Source: Lachnoclostridium sp. MSJ-17
GTDB taxonomy: Bacteria; Bacillota; Clostridia; Oscillospirales; Acutalibacteraceae
DNA: 49,345 nucleotides
Reading direction: 5' to 3'
NCBI RefSeq assembly: GCF_018918205.1
Contig: NZ_JAHLQB010000116.1
Span: forward strand, 1 to 49,345
Every line of letters starts with the position of its first letter. Within the stretch, counting starts at the first letter, position 1. This document shows positions 35,526 through 43,816 of the stretch, one piece after another. The position numbers and the translations under genes are program-made. The notes below the pieces were generated by a model. It was not told the origin of the DNA, did not search any database, and saw only the letters and a program-made list of their open reading frames with translations.

Positions 35526-35737
35526 TGTCGCATGCCGAAAATAAGTCTGTTTTTGCAAATCAAAAACAAAAAAGTGCGAGTTTCCCATTTCATTAGTCAC
35601 AGCACCAATTCATTATTAAAGGTCAGTAACGGATTTGACTTTCTCCACCCATTGCCCAAACGGAAATCAAGAACTGATAACGGTTTCGTGAAACTGCATA
35701 AACTTTCAGCAACAAAAAAAGTTTTTCAAGGACTTCC
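35526..35737. other. Intergenic region without recognisable gene
   Basis: About 210 bp of AT-rich sequence between two divergent promoters. No open frame with a ribosome site, no strong hairpin and no repeat was seen. Confidence 0.5.
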
Positions 35738-35766
35738 TTGCGCAAATCAAGCATTTTTGATATGAT
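35738..35766 (+). promoter_or_regulatory. Promoter in front of the truncated LRR gene
   Basis: TTGCGC (35738-35743) and TATGAT (35761-35766), 17 bp spacer; AAGGAGG at 35813-35819 precedes the ATG. Confidence 0.55.
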
Positions 35767-35826
35767 TCAGGCAGTTAAACAAAGCGCTTTTTTTGACGGA
35801 TATCAAAATGACAAGGAGGCATTTTT

Positions 35827-36086
35827 ATGCCGTTGACAAAGAAAATCAATCTTCAGACAACAGACAATAAAGAATTAAATACCGGAGCCGATTGGGCGCT
35901 TGCCGGCAATTGTTTTGATGAATCCGAAATCGTGAAGAATATCAGTGAAGGAATGGCCTTCATCATGGATGGCGCGTATAAAAACTGCCGTTCGCTAACA
36001 AAGGTGATAGTGCCCTTCGGCATTACCGATATATGCGAGGAAGCCTTTATGAACTGCGGTTCTCTTAGAGTTACTCTATTCAATTG
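35827..36086 (+). pseudogene. Truncated BspA-type leucine-rich-repeat protein
   Basis: Intact promoter, ribosome site and ATG, then about 83 residues. From residue 45 the sequence is a BspA/LRR_5 pattern: G-A-Y-K-N-C-R-S-L-T-K-V-I-V-P, then E-A-F-M-N-C-G-S-L-R. These units normally repeat many times. Here the frame instead enters the antisense of the DUF2779 gene after about position 36070 and stops at 36240, giving a tail unlike any LRR. Inference: the 3' part was removed when the DUF2779/WYL segment was joined. The remaining fragment may still be expressed. Confidence 0.75.
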
Positions 36087-37568
36087 CTACTTAACTACCT
36101 CTTTCAGCCTCTCCCAGATTTTGACCATCGCGTATGTATCCAGCTCGCAGTATTTCAGCAGATTATACCTACACCTTTGGAGTTCGTCGGGAGCCATATT
36201 CTGCATTAAAGAGAACGCCGCTGATGCTTCTCCGCCGTGATGGATACCCTCAAGGTTATGGTAATCCAGAGCGGGTTCATTTGGGAACAATGCGGGCAGA
36301 ACATACTTGATAGAATAGGAGCCCTGCATGGCTCTGCAGTAGTAATCCTTGTTGCGGAACGGGATCATCAGATCGACGATGTGGTCGTGGATATTCATAA
36401 GGTGATCCGCAAGATCGGGATAGAGCTGCGCGAGTCCTTTGATCCTGCCTTTTTCAAAGCTCATATTGTACGCGGTTACACAGACGTCCGTTGGGATATC
36501 CCTGCAAAGCTGTTCCGCCAGTCCGCGCCGCGGGTCCTCGCCCGGTTCGGCAAGGTACTCTTTGTGATGCAGCGGACCGCCATCCTGCTCGACATAGTGC
36601 AGTGAATACTGAAAGACAATCTGCTCAAACGGATGTGCGTTCTCATACAGCGGTATCGCCGGCTGGAATGACTCGAAATCGAGAAAATAGATCGGATAAG
36701 ATAGCTGACGCATAAACGCCGCGATGCTGTCCCTGTTGATCTTCGGCGGCAGGTCGTTGACCTCGTGCTGAATCTGCAGCATTTGTTTGCCGTTGATGCT
36801 TCTGTCATCGTCGAGGTCTTTAAAGCTGACACGCCCCTCTCTGTAAAAGCGCATTTTGCTTTTCAACTGCATCCCCGCGATCTGAAAGACATTCAGCTGA
36901 GGCAAATCCTTGGAACAATGCTTGAAAAAGCCGCAGTCATACGGGCTGAAACAGTATTCGCCCAACGGCTGTTCCGGTTCATCGACAGCGTCCAAGTACG
37001 CTGCGTAAAAGTCGAGATTGCTCTCCACCTCGGCATACCGGGCGCGGGCGTCGGCGGTAATATCGTTGATCGTAAAGAGCGCTTGGATATCCAGCTCTCC
37101 GTGTCGGACATACTCCTTGTTTACATGGACAAGGCAGGCTTTGGTGACCTCGTACCCGAGCTTAGTCAGGACATAATACTGAAACGCAACGTCGTGATAA
37201 TAGATATCGTGTACCGAAGTCGAGCTCTTGACCTCATACAACTCAAATTTGTTATTGCCGAGGTTCCGCAGGATATCGACGCGGCAGAATAACCCTTGAT
37301 ACGCGAACGACGCCTCTGCAATATTTGCGGTACCGTTATTGAGGAGCTCCTGCGTCCGGTTCAACATATCGGGATACTCGCCGAATTCGACGATGGTATA
37401 GTCCCCAAACAATCCCCTCGCAAGGTCGCCGACTTCATTTCCGTTTTCGAGGATCGTCTGATTCATCACCGAGTCGTCAAACAACTCGGGGTGATTGAGC
37501 TGCATCCACAGCATCTTCGGGCATTGTACTGCATTACAGTATTTTGATTTTGAGAGATGTAGTTTCAT
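36087..37568 (-). CDS. DUF2779 protein: Cas4-like nuclease fused to RNase H-fold exonuclease
   Basis: 493 residues from the ATG at 37568 (GGAGGAAAG in front). N-terminal half: PD-(D/E)XK core with Asp98 in C-R-V-D-I-L and E-V-K at 112-114 (Y-E-V-K-S-S), followed by H-D-V-A-F-Q-Y-Y-V-L. Cysteines at 16, 206, 212 and 218 have the one-plus-three pattern of the Fe-S cluster in Cas4/AddB. C-terminal half (DUF2779): I-Y-F-L-D-F-E-S near 293-300, a middle H-D-H-I-V-D-L-M, and Y-C-E-L-D-T-Y-A-M near the end, the acidic residues of a DEDD-type exonuclease. Biological role unknown; family members occur in defence and mobile regions. Promoter at 37600-37628, divergent from the WYL gene. Confidence 0.82.
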   Translation of the reverse strand: MKLHLSKSKYCNAVQCPKMLWMQLNHPELFDDSVMNQTILENGNEVGDLARGLFGDYTIVEFGEYPDMLNRTQELLNNGTANIAEASFAYQGLFCRVDILRNLGNNKFELYEVKSSTSVHDIYYHDVAFQYYVLTKLGYEVTKACLVHVNKEYVRHGELDIQALFTINDITADARARYAEVESNLDFYAAYLDAVDEPEQPLGEYCFSPYDCGFFKHCSKDLPQLNVFQIAGMQLKSKMRFYREGRVSFKDLDDDRSINGKQMLQIQHEVNDLPPKINRDSIAAFMRQLSYPIYFLDFESFQPAIPLYENAHPFEQIVFQYSLHYVEQDGGPLHHKEYLAEPGEDPRRGLAEQLCRDIPTDVCVTAYNMSFEKGRIKGLAQLYPDLADHLMNIHDHIVDLMIPFRNKDYYCRAMQGSYSIKYVLPALFPNEPALDYHNLEGIHHGGEASAAFSLMQNMAPDELQRCRYNLLKYCELDTYAMVKIWERLKEVVK

Positions 37569-37599
37569 ACGCTTTCCTCCAACCTGATATGTTATTCTA

Positions 37600-37628
37600 A
37601 TCATACTACACGCCCTGTCACATTTCAA
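37600..37628 (-). promoter_or_regulatory. Promoter for DUF2779 gene
   Basis: Minus strand TTGAAA (37623-37628) and TATGAT (37600-37605), 17 bp spacer. Confidence 0.7.
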
Positions 37629-37664
37629 CAAATCCCGCAATAATAATCTATCAAAAATGATGGG

Positions 37665-37694
37665 TTGTTTTTGGTGCATAACCTATGGTATTAT
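37665..37694 (+). promoter_or_regulatory. Promoter for WYL regulator
   Basis: TTGTTT (37665-37670) and TATTAT (37689-37694), 18 bp spacer, divergent from the DUF2779 promoter with about 35 bp between the two -35 boxes. Confidence 0.5.
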
Positions 37695-37727
37695 GATAAC
37701 AGCAATCTGCGGAAGGAGTTGTATGCG

Positions 37728-38789
37728 ATGTATGCCAAGCAGCCGAAGAAACTGATTATTATGAATATTCTGGACATCCTCAAGCGATACACAGACGAGA
37801 ATCATCGGCTCAGCCAGAAAGAGATACAGGACATCCTAGCGCGGGAATACGATATGAAGGTCGACCGGAAGGCAATCAAGCGCAACCTGATGAACCTGAT
37901 CGAGTTCGGCTATTATATCAATTACAGCGAGAGCATTCGCATCGTCAAGGATAAGGACGGCAAAGAACAGGAAAACGTCGTTCTCTCCGATTTTCATCTG
38001 AAGCGGGAATTCACTGACAGCGAGCTGAGGCTGTTGATCGACAGCGTGCTGTTCTCGAACTACATCCCCTACAAGCAGGATATGGAACTGGAGAAAAAGC
38101 TCTCGGGGCTGTCCAATGTCTACTTTAAATCGCGCGTGAAGCACATAGCCCGTATGCCGGAAGATAAGACCGATAACAAACAGCTTTTCTACAATATCGA
38201 GCTGCTGGACGAGGCGATCGACAAAGGGCAGAAGGTGCGCTTTCATTACCTTGAATACAAGTCGGACAAGAAGCTCCACAAGCGCTGCGGCGAGGATGGC
38301 AAGGTGCGCGAATACGTCATGAATCCCTATCAGCTCGTCGCCAAAGAGGGCAAGTATTACCTGATCTGCAACAACGACAAGTACAACAGCGTCGGCAACT
38401 ATCGCCTCGACCGCATCACAGATATGGAGATTTTGCCCGAACATATCAAGCCGTTCAATACACTGACCGGCTCCGACGGCAGACCGCTCAACCTGCAAGA
38501 GTATATGGAAAAGCATATCTATATGTTCTCGGGCAAAACCGTCCGCGCGTTGTTCCGTATCACAAAGGACTGCATCAGCGATGTGATAGATGTGTTCGGC
38601 AAGGATGTCAGGTTCAGCGAAGAGACAGACACCCACATCACCGTCACTGCCTACGTCAACGACCTCGCAATGATGCAGTTCGCAAAGAGCTATACCCCGT
38701 GGGTAGAGATCATAAAGCCCGATGAGTTAAGGGAAGATATGATAGAGCTTCTGAGCGCGGGGCTGGAGAAGTATCAGAATAATAAATAA
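37728..38789 (+). CDS. WYL-domain transcriptional regulator
   Basis: 353 residues from the ATG at 37728 with AAGGAG 9 nt upstream; the frame extends further back to 37665 but through the promoter. The N-terminal winged helix (about 8-60) has L-D-I-L-K-R-Y-T-D-E-N-H-R-L-S-Q-K-E. The WYL core is near 170-250: K-V-R-F-H-Y-L-E-Y, V-M-N-P-Y-Q-L-V-A-K-E-G-K-Y-Y-L-I-C and N-Y-R-L-D-R-I-T-D-M. A WCX-type C-terminal domain follows. WYL proteins sense nucleic-acid ligands and often control defence genes. The divergent DUF2779 gene is the most likely target. Confidence 0.88.
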   Translation: MYAKQPKKLIIMNILDILKRYTDENHRLSQKEIQDILAREYDMKVDRKAIKRNLMNLIEFGYYINYSESIRIVKDKDGKEQENVVLSDFHLKREFTDSELRLLIDSVLFSNYIPYKQDMELEKKLSGLSNVYFKSRVKHIARMPEDKTDNKQLFYNIELLDEAIDKGQKVRFHYLEYKSDKKLHKRCGEDGKVREYVMNPYQLVAKEGKYYLICNNDKYNSVGNYRLDRITDMEILPEHIKPFNTLTGSDGRPLNLQEYMEKHIYMFSGKTVRALFRITKDCISDVIDVFGKDVRFSEETDTHITVTAYVNDLAMMQFAKSYTPWVEIIKPDELREDMIELLSAGLEKYQNNK

Positions 38790-38805
38790 GTATAGAAGGT
38801 TAGAA

Positions 38806-39669
38806 ATGATTACACCAAAGGAAACAATACAATTCGTTGAAGAATACTCATATTTCTACTCGTCTGAAAACAAGTACAATGAAAAAGGCAGAGAAATCAA
38901 GCAATACATTGATAAGAAGCATAAAAAATTGGGAAAGAATGTCAAACTCGGTACTTCTGTAAAAGACGTAGAGGATATTGCTACTAATTCAGTATTTCCA
39001 ATAGCAGGATTTGATACTCCATGTCAAGAAATCTGTTGGAAACATATAGCTTGGAAAGCGGGTAGGCTCGAATTTGATGCAAAAGGCGGTTTGTTAAAAG
39101 AGTACGAAAAAGACTCGGATTATCATGTGAGCTCTGATGGGCGTTACGCTTGGGATGGCTGTAACGGCTACGGTAATCCGATAGAATTGATAAATGAGTA
39201 TCTTAACTCGATCAATAGTGTTTGCGAAAGAGTTAGTTCGGATTTACTTAAAGATAACAATAAAGTTTATGAACAGCTTAAAAAAGCATACAAGGAAATA
39301 TTGAATTTACAGAAACAGAATAATGAGCAAACAGTGAAATACTTTGGGCCGGTCTATATTCTTACCTTGATATACTTTTTATCAAAAGGAAAGTTTCCTA
39401 TTTATGATAAATATGCTCACAAGGCGGCTAAGGCTTTATTCTTCAATGCTAACCCAAAAGACGTTACTGTTGAAACTTCTCTCGATAAAAATGATATGGA
39501 CAAAGTCTTAACTTTGTATTGTGAATACTGCTGGCTGTTAACACAATTATTTACAAGTTACAGTATTACCAGAGAACAGGACCAAGCATTGTGGGTGTAT
39601 GGACATAGTAAAGAAAAATTTCCTGTATCCGATAATATGGACAATGAAAAAAGGATGTTTGATTTTTGA
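38806..39669 (+). CDS. Unknown protein, possible OGG-like DNA glycosylase fold
   Basis: 287 residues, markedly AT-richer than its neighbours, which suggests separate acquisition. GTTAGAAATG leads the ATG weakly, 16 nt after the WYL stop. The C-terminal half, K-Y-F-G-P-V-Y-I-L-T-L-I-Y-F-L then K-F-P-I-Y-D-K-Y-A-H-K-A, and later R-E-Q-D-Q-A-L-W-V-Y-G-H, resembles helical DNA-glycosylase (OGG-like) proteins in which P-I-Y-D and R-x-x-D-x-A-L-W recur. This is a weak pattern match from memory, not an alignment. The N-terminal half is unrecognised. A perfect terminator follows at 39705. Confidence 0.45.
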   Translation: MITPKETIQFVEEYSYFYSSENKYNEKGREIKQYIDKKHKKLGKNVKLGTSVKDVEDIATNSVFPIAGFDTPCQEICWKHIAWKAGRLEFDAKGGLLKEYEKDSDYHVSSDGRYAWDGCNGYGNPIELINEYLNSINSVCERVSSDLLKDNNKVYEQLKKAYKEILNLQKQNNEQTVKYFGPVYILTLIYFLSKGKFPIYDKYAHKAAKALFFNANPKDVTVETSLDKNDMDKVLTLYCEYCWLLTQLFTSYSITREQDQALWVYGHSKEKFPVSDNMDNEKRMFDF

Positions 39670-39704
39670 TTGTGTGACAGAATGATCATGCAACAAGCAT
39701 TTTG

Positions 39705-39732
39705 CAGAGCAGCACAGACTGCTCTGTTTTTT
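39705..39732 (+). terminator. Rho-independent terminator
   Basis: Perfect stem CAGAGCAG/CTGCTCTG (39705-39712 with 39719-39726), 6 nt loop, six T residues. Confidence 0.9.
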
Positions 39733-39743
39733 ATGCCCCGAAT

Positions 39744-39772
39744 TTGCCCCATGGATTATGGTATGTTATATA
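39744..39772 (+). promoter_or_regulatory. Promoter for phosphatase-AAA operon
   Basis: TTGCCC (39744-39749) and TATATA (39767-39772), 17 bp spacer. Confidence 0.5.
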
Positions 39773-39821
39773 TACAGAACAGACGAGTTAATAACCGTTT
39801 AATCCAATCAGGAGGTGTGTT

Positions 39822-40505
39822 ATGGTTTATGTTACATCGGATATTCACGGATGCTATGAAAAGTATCTGCGGCTGATAGAGCGCTTAGATATGAAAGAAG
39901 CTGACACGCTCTATATCCTCGGCGATCTGGTCGACAGAGGCGGCGGGGGAATTGAGATCATCAAAGATGTGATGAAGCGGAAAAACGTCGTTTGCCTGCG
40001 GGGAAATCATGATTATTATGCTTTGATATTCCTGAAAAGATTTGCCGTGCAGGATCACATCAAAGAAGAAAACCGTCTGAAAGATGTTTTCAGGTTATGG
40101 CTGGAGGACGGCGGCGCAGAGACCTTTTCCGCGTTCTCAAAGCTCAGCGATAACGAAAAACATTCCGTACTGAGCTTTCTTGACTCTTTACCGTTTTATG
40201 AAGAACTCAGCATAAACGGACAGCGGTTCTTTCTCTCGCATACGGTCTGCGAAAAAGCAAAACTGCTCGATATTGAAAAGTGCAGTATTTTGGATTTTCT
40301 TATCGGAGAACTGGAATACGAAAAGTGTTATTTTGAGGATATGACGATCGTCACCGGTCACACGCCGACAGGGTTCATCGATCCCGCATACACGGGACGA
40401 ATATGGAAGGGCAACAATCATATCGCAGTTGATTGCGGAGCTGTTTTCGGCAATCCTTTGGGGTGTATCTGTCTGGACACCACGGAAGAAATCTATATCG
40501 ATTAA
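39822..40505 (+). CDS. PPP-family metallophosphatase (serine/threonine phosphatase-like)
   Basis: 227 residues, AGGAGGTG before the ATG. All PPP motifs are present in order: S-D-I-H-G-C at 6-11, G-D-L-V-D-R-G near 34-40, R-G-N-H-D near 60-64, a later S-H-T near 139-141 and V-T-G-H-T-P near 178. Cytosolic dimetal phosphatase; the target could be phosphoprotein or dinucleotide (ApaH/PrpA relatives). The AAA+ gene starts 42 nt after the stop on the same strand without a terminator, so the two probably work together. Confidence 0.85.
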   Translation: MVYVTSDIHGCYEKYLRLIERLDMKEADTLYILGDLVDRGGGGIEIIKDVMKRKNVVCLRGNHDYYALIFLKRFAVQDHIKEENRLKDVFRLWLEDGGAETFSAFSKLSDNEKHSVLSFLDSLPFYEELSINGQRFFLSHTVCEKAKLLDIEKCSILDFLIGELEYEKCYFEDMTIVTGHTPTGFIDPAYTGRIWKGNNHIAVDCGAVFGNPLGCICLDTTEEIYID

Positions 40506-40547
40506 AGACGAATGGAACGAACACAAGATTCAATCGGGAGGTACCAT

Positions 40548-42566
40548 ATGATCTACTACAAAGTGAAGTGCAATTATACTTTTGCAGAGGAGCTTGGTGA
40601 GAGAGAACAAAAGAGAATTTGGGAAGATATCAGTACAGATGTTCGTTTCGGCAAAGCGCGAAATAAACTGTTTGTTTTTGATCATGACGAAACATCGTTT
40701 GATGCCGTGTTGATGTTTTCAGTCAAAGAAAACGCGCTTTCTTCCGCGCAAAAGAGTGTTCTTAACGAAATCGAGCTGAAGCATGAAAAGGGAATTTGTG
40801 TCAGCTTTTCAGGCGAGCCTGAAGAAATCACCGTTGAAGAAGCGGTTGAGTTGACACACAAAGGATTGATGGCGGGATATTTCAGATCGTATACCAGAGG
40901 TTCAAGACGGCATGCCGCGGAATATTGCGAAGCAAGCTATGCAAGTCATTCGGATTTGCACTATGATGAATATATTATGCCTCACGCGGATTTTCCTTAC
41001 GAAGAAGCTCTTAGGAAAACGCAGGAGTATCTTGCGGATGATACAATGCTCGAGGAGATCGAAAGAATCTATTCCCCGCTGAACAAGCGTGAGTTTTGCG
41101 GAAGCCCGGTTCATTATAAACTCAACGCCGCGTCAAGAGAAACCGCCGTTAACCTCGTAAAGCTCTTAACGAAAGCGCTGTATGCAAACAAGAGAGTCCT
41201 CAGCACAAGAATCTCTTATATTACCGATCTTGACTGCGACTACCGTGATGAATTATTGGAAGAACTCTGCGGCAATTCGTATGCCTCGGTTGTTGCAATC
41301 GAATGTGACGATGATAACACGGACAAGGACAGCTTCGCAAGGGACAGCGAAAGAAAATGCGAACTGATATGTGACTCTGTCAGAGAGTTTGCGCCGCAAT
41401 CGGTATTTATCCTTGTTGATCTCGGAAGCAAAGCGTGCAAGCAGTCGGTCCAGCGGCTCATCAATAAAGAAGGGATCAGCTTTATTGAAATATTTGAAGG
41501 CAGGGGTGATGCGGAATCGGGAAAGAAGTATCTCGCATACCTTCTCAAAGAAAACAAAGTGTCGTATGCCGAGGAGGATTTTGTCCTGCCCGATCAGGAA
41601 GAATACAGTGTAAGCGATATTGTTAAGACATATAAGGACATCAAAAAGAACAGTATCAAAAACAGTATTTATCGGGCATATAAGGGTGTGGAAACCATCA
41701 AAGTCGAAGCGCCGAAATCTCTTTCCAACGGCTATGACAAGCTGCAGCGCATGGTCGGCTTAACAGAGATCAAGGCGATCATCGACCAGATCATTTCTGC
41801 CCAAAAGCTGAACAAAGCGCGCAGAGAAATGGGGCTTGATGTTGTCGCTTCCTCGAAGCATATGATTTTTACCGGAAACCCCGGGAGCGCGAAAACAACG
41901 GTCGCAAGGCTGCTCGCTTCCATCCTTTATGATGAACATGTGCTGAATAAGAGTAAGTTCATCGAATGCGGACGTCAGGATTTGGTCGGCAAGTATGTCG
42001 GTTGGACCGCAAAACAGGTTGAAGCGCAGTTTCAGAAAGCCAGAGGCGGGGTTCTGTTTATTGACGAAGCGTATTCTCTTGTTGAAAAAGAAGGCTTATA
42101 CGGTGACGAAGCGATCAACACGATCGTCCAGATGATGGAAAACTATCGGAATGATGTGATCGTTATCTTCGCCGGATATCCCGATAAGATGGAACGGTTT
42201 CTTGAGAAGAACGAGGGTCTGCGCAGCCGTATCGCGTTTCATGTTGATTTCCCCGATTATAACGCAGAAGAACTTTGCGACATTTTGAAACTGATGAGCA
42301 AAGAAAAGGGATATACGCTCGACGAAGAAGCGGAGAAAAAGTGCCGGATCATCTTTGACTGTGCTTGTAAAAACGCGGAATTCGGCAACGGCAGATTTGT
42401 CCGCAACGTGCTGGAGCAGGCGATCATCAAGCAGTCGTCACGCATTGTCACCGAATGTCAAAATGAGATTTATGATAAAAAAACTATCTCAACCCTGTCC
42501 GCGTCCGACTTTGATATCAATGCGGCAAAGACATATAAACCGACCAGAACGGCTATTGGATTTTAA
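40548..42566 (+). CDS. AAA+ ATPase, CbbX/SpoVK-like, with large N-terminal region
   Basis: 672 residues from the ATG at 40548 (GGGAGGT before it). Residues about 395-670 are a CbxX/CfxQ-type AAA module: Walker A G-N-P-G-S-A-K-T-T at 443-451, pore region K-Y-V-G-W-T, Walker B V-L-F-I-D-E-A-Y-S at 502-510, sensor 1 V-I-V-I-F-A-G-Y-P and the Arg finger region E-G-L-R-S-R-I-A-F. Residues about 150-345 look like a second, degenerate NTPase-like half without a P-loop. The first 120 residues are unrecognised. Such ATPases remodel protein partners; here the partner is not known, with the upstream phosphatase as candidate. Confidence 0.85.
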   Translation: MIYYKVKCNYTFAEELGEREQKRIWEDISTDVRFGKARNKLFVFDHDETSFDAVLMFSVKENALSSAQKSVLNEIELKHEKGICVSFSGEPEEITVEEAVELTHKGLMAGYFRSYTRGSRRHAAEYCEASYASHSDLHYDEYIMPHADFPYEEALRKTQEYLADDTMLEEIERIYSPLNKREFCGSPVHYKLNAASRETAVNLVKLLTKALYANKRVLSTRISYITDLDCDYRDELLEELCGNSYASVVAIECDDDNTDKDSFARDSERKCELICDSVREFAPQSVFILVDLGSKACKQSVQRLINKEGISFIEIFEGRGDAESGKKYLAYLLKENKVSYAEEDFVLPDQEEYSVSDIVKTYKDIKKNSIKNSIYRAYKGVETIKVEAPKSLSNGYDKLQRMVGLTEIKAIIDQIISAQKLNKARREMGLDVVASSKHMIFTGNPGSAKTTVARLLASILYDEHVLNKSKFIECGRQDLVGKYVGWTAKQVEAQFQKARGGVLFIDEAYSLVEKEGLYGDEAINTIVQMMENYRNDVIVIFAGYPDKMERFLEKNEGLRSRIAFHVDFPDYNAEELCDILKLMSKEKGYTLDEEAEKKCRIIFDCACKNAEFGNGRFVRNVLEQAIIKQSSRIVTECQNEIYDKKTISTLSASDFDINAAKTYKPTRTAIGF

Positions 42567-42656
42567 CGGAGGTTACAGAAAAATAAGTATTTTTACATCT
42601 GGACTTTTCAAATGAACTGTGGTATTGTGTCTTGCTGAGAAAGCGAGGTGAACACA

Positions 42657-42929
42657 ATGACCACTCTGGAAAACTTTTATTACGGCAACATCATCCCACA
42701 TGAAAAACCAATCATCAAGGGCAGTGATTATGACGTGGCAAACAGGCTCGTTGTCCGTCATGATGAAGCTCTGACAGCTACGCTGACGGAACAGCAGAAA
42801 GAAACGTTTCAAAAATTTAAGGACAGTTACCTTGAGCTATTGACCCTCGGAGAACGCGACGCGTTTATCCGAGGGTTTTCTCTTGGAATCAGAATCGCGG
42901 TAGAGGCGTTGAACTACGGCAAAACCTGA
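42657..42929 (+). CDS. DUF6809-type small protein
   Basis: 90 residues from the ATG at 42657 with GAGGTGA 5 nt before. The start T-L-E-N-F-Y-Y-G-N-I-I-P-H-E-K-P and the central helical E-R-D-A-F-I-R-G-F-S-L-G block match small proteins that recur in clostridial conjugative and mobilizable elements. Function unknown. It lies at the left side of the element-like region. Confidence 0.65.
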   Translation: MTTLENFYYGNIIPHEKPIIKGSDYDVANRLVVRHDEALTATLTEQQKETFQKFKDSYLELLTLGERDAFIRGFSLGIRIAVEALNYGKT

Positions 42930-42952
42930 CCCGCCCAAATTCGCTGAATTTG

Positions 42953-43030
42953 GCGCGAAACAAAAAATCGGGTAACAACCCGACCTCGTCCAACAAAGCC
43001 GACACAGGCGATTTGTCGCGGTTTGTGAGC
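42953..43030 (+). repeat. 78 bp direct repeat, copy A
   Basis: Same sequence and orientation as copy B at 43817-43894 with four differences (at 42961, 42967, 42990 and 43028). It contains TCGGGT-AACA-ACCCGA and a second imperfect hairpin between ACAAA and TTTGT. Copies flank the toxin-antitoxin pair. Confidence 0.85.
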
Positions 43031-43077
43031 GCAAAAACAGCTATGAAAGCCCATGCAGGCTCCATAGCTGTTGATGA

Positions 43078-43404
43078 TTAGTTGTATTCTGTCAATACGT
43101 TCAGTTGATCACGCTTTGCGTAAATCACATTTAGAACATAGACGCACTTTGTGTTCTCTGCGATCCTGTAATAGATATAAAAAAATTTGTAAATGATTCT
43201 TCTGATTCCGCGCGAATGCCACGGTTCATCCGAAACAGTAGCAATGGCTGCAGGAAACGAATCAAGTTTACAAATCTCTTGCCGTAACCCGCGAATATAT
43301 TTCAAAGCGGTATCCGGCGCTTGCAGCGTATAGGCGATATAGCTTTTAATCTGCGATAAATCCGCTGCGGCGTCAGGCGTAATGATAACATTATACCGCC
43401 CCAT
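43078..43404 (-). CDS. RelE/ParE-family toxin
   Basis: 108 residues. RelE/ParE fold pattern: Y-N-V-I-I-T-P-D-A-A-A-D-L near the N-terminus, two helices, then R-R-I-I-Y-K-F-F-Y-I-Y-Y-R-I and the final V-L-N-V-I-Y-A-K-R-D. RelE members cleave mRNA on the ribosome and ParE members poison gyrase; the sequence alone does not decide which. The ATG overlaps the antitoxin stop as TAATG, so translation is coupled. Confidence 0.85.
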   Translation of the reverse strand: MGRYNVIITPDAAADLSQIKSYIAYTLQAPDTALKYIRGLRQEICKLDSFPAAIATVSDEPWHSRGIRRIIYKFFYIYYRIAENTKCVYVLNVIYAKRDQLNVLTEYN

Positions 43405-43706
43405 TACGTCAAATCCCTTTCAAGCTCATCAAAAAACTGATTGGCAGATACACCCTGACCGTTTAATGATTGTTCATAGCTGTGCTGCAGCTTCCTGTCT
43501 AATTCAGCTTTTGTTAAAGCATCCATAGTAGCAGGCTCTGTGGGAATGGTTAGCTCAAACGGTACTCCGTGCTTGTAAATTATTTGTCGGTAAAGAGAAT
43601 TGATTAAAACGGACACAGGAATCCCGAGATTTTTTAATATCTCTTCAGCTTCTGTTTTAATATCTGACTGAACCCGTGCGCTGACGGTTGCATCTTTCAT
43701 CATCAC
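43404..43706 (-). CDS. RelB/DinJ-family antitoxin
   Basis: 100 residues. N-terminal ribbon-helix-helix pattern: A-T-V-S-A-R-V-Q-S-D-I-K-T-E-A-E-E-I-L-K-N-L-G, then S-V-L-I-N-S-L-Y-R-Q-I-I, as in DinJ/RelB. The C-terminal half is charged and would wrap the toxin. Start may be GTG 43706 (best spaced from AAAGGTGG) or ATG at 43703 or 43700. Autorepression of the promoter at 43729 is expected for the family. Confidence 0.85.
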   Translation of the reverse strand: MMMKDATVSARVQSDIKTEAEEILKNLGIPVSVLINSLYRQIIYKHGVPFELTIPTEPATMDALTKAELDRKLQHSYEQSLNGQGVSANQFFDELERDLT

Positions 43707-43728
43707 AATTCAACCACCTTTCAAGAAT

Positions 43729-43757
43729 ATTGTACAACATAGTATTGCAAATTGCAA
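43729..43757 (-). promoter_or_regulatory. Promoter of toxin-antitoxin operon
   Basis: Minus strand TTGCAA (43752-43757) and TACAAT (43729-43734), 17 bp spacer. The -35 is followed by a second TTGCAA, a possible antitoxin site. Confidence 0.65.
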
Positions 43758-43816
43758 GACATATTTTATGAAACAATAACTCATCTCACACGACGCGCCC
43801 TGTTTCGCCCCGTGCC

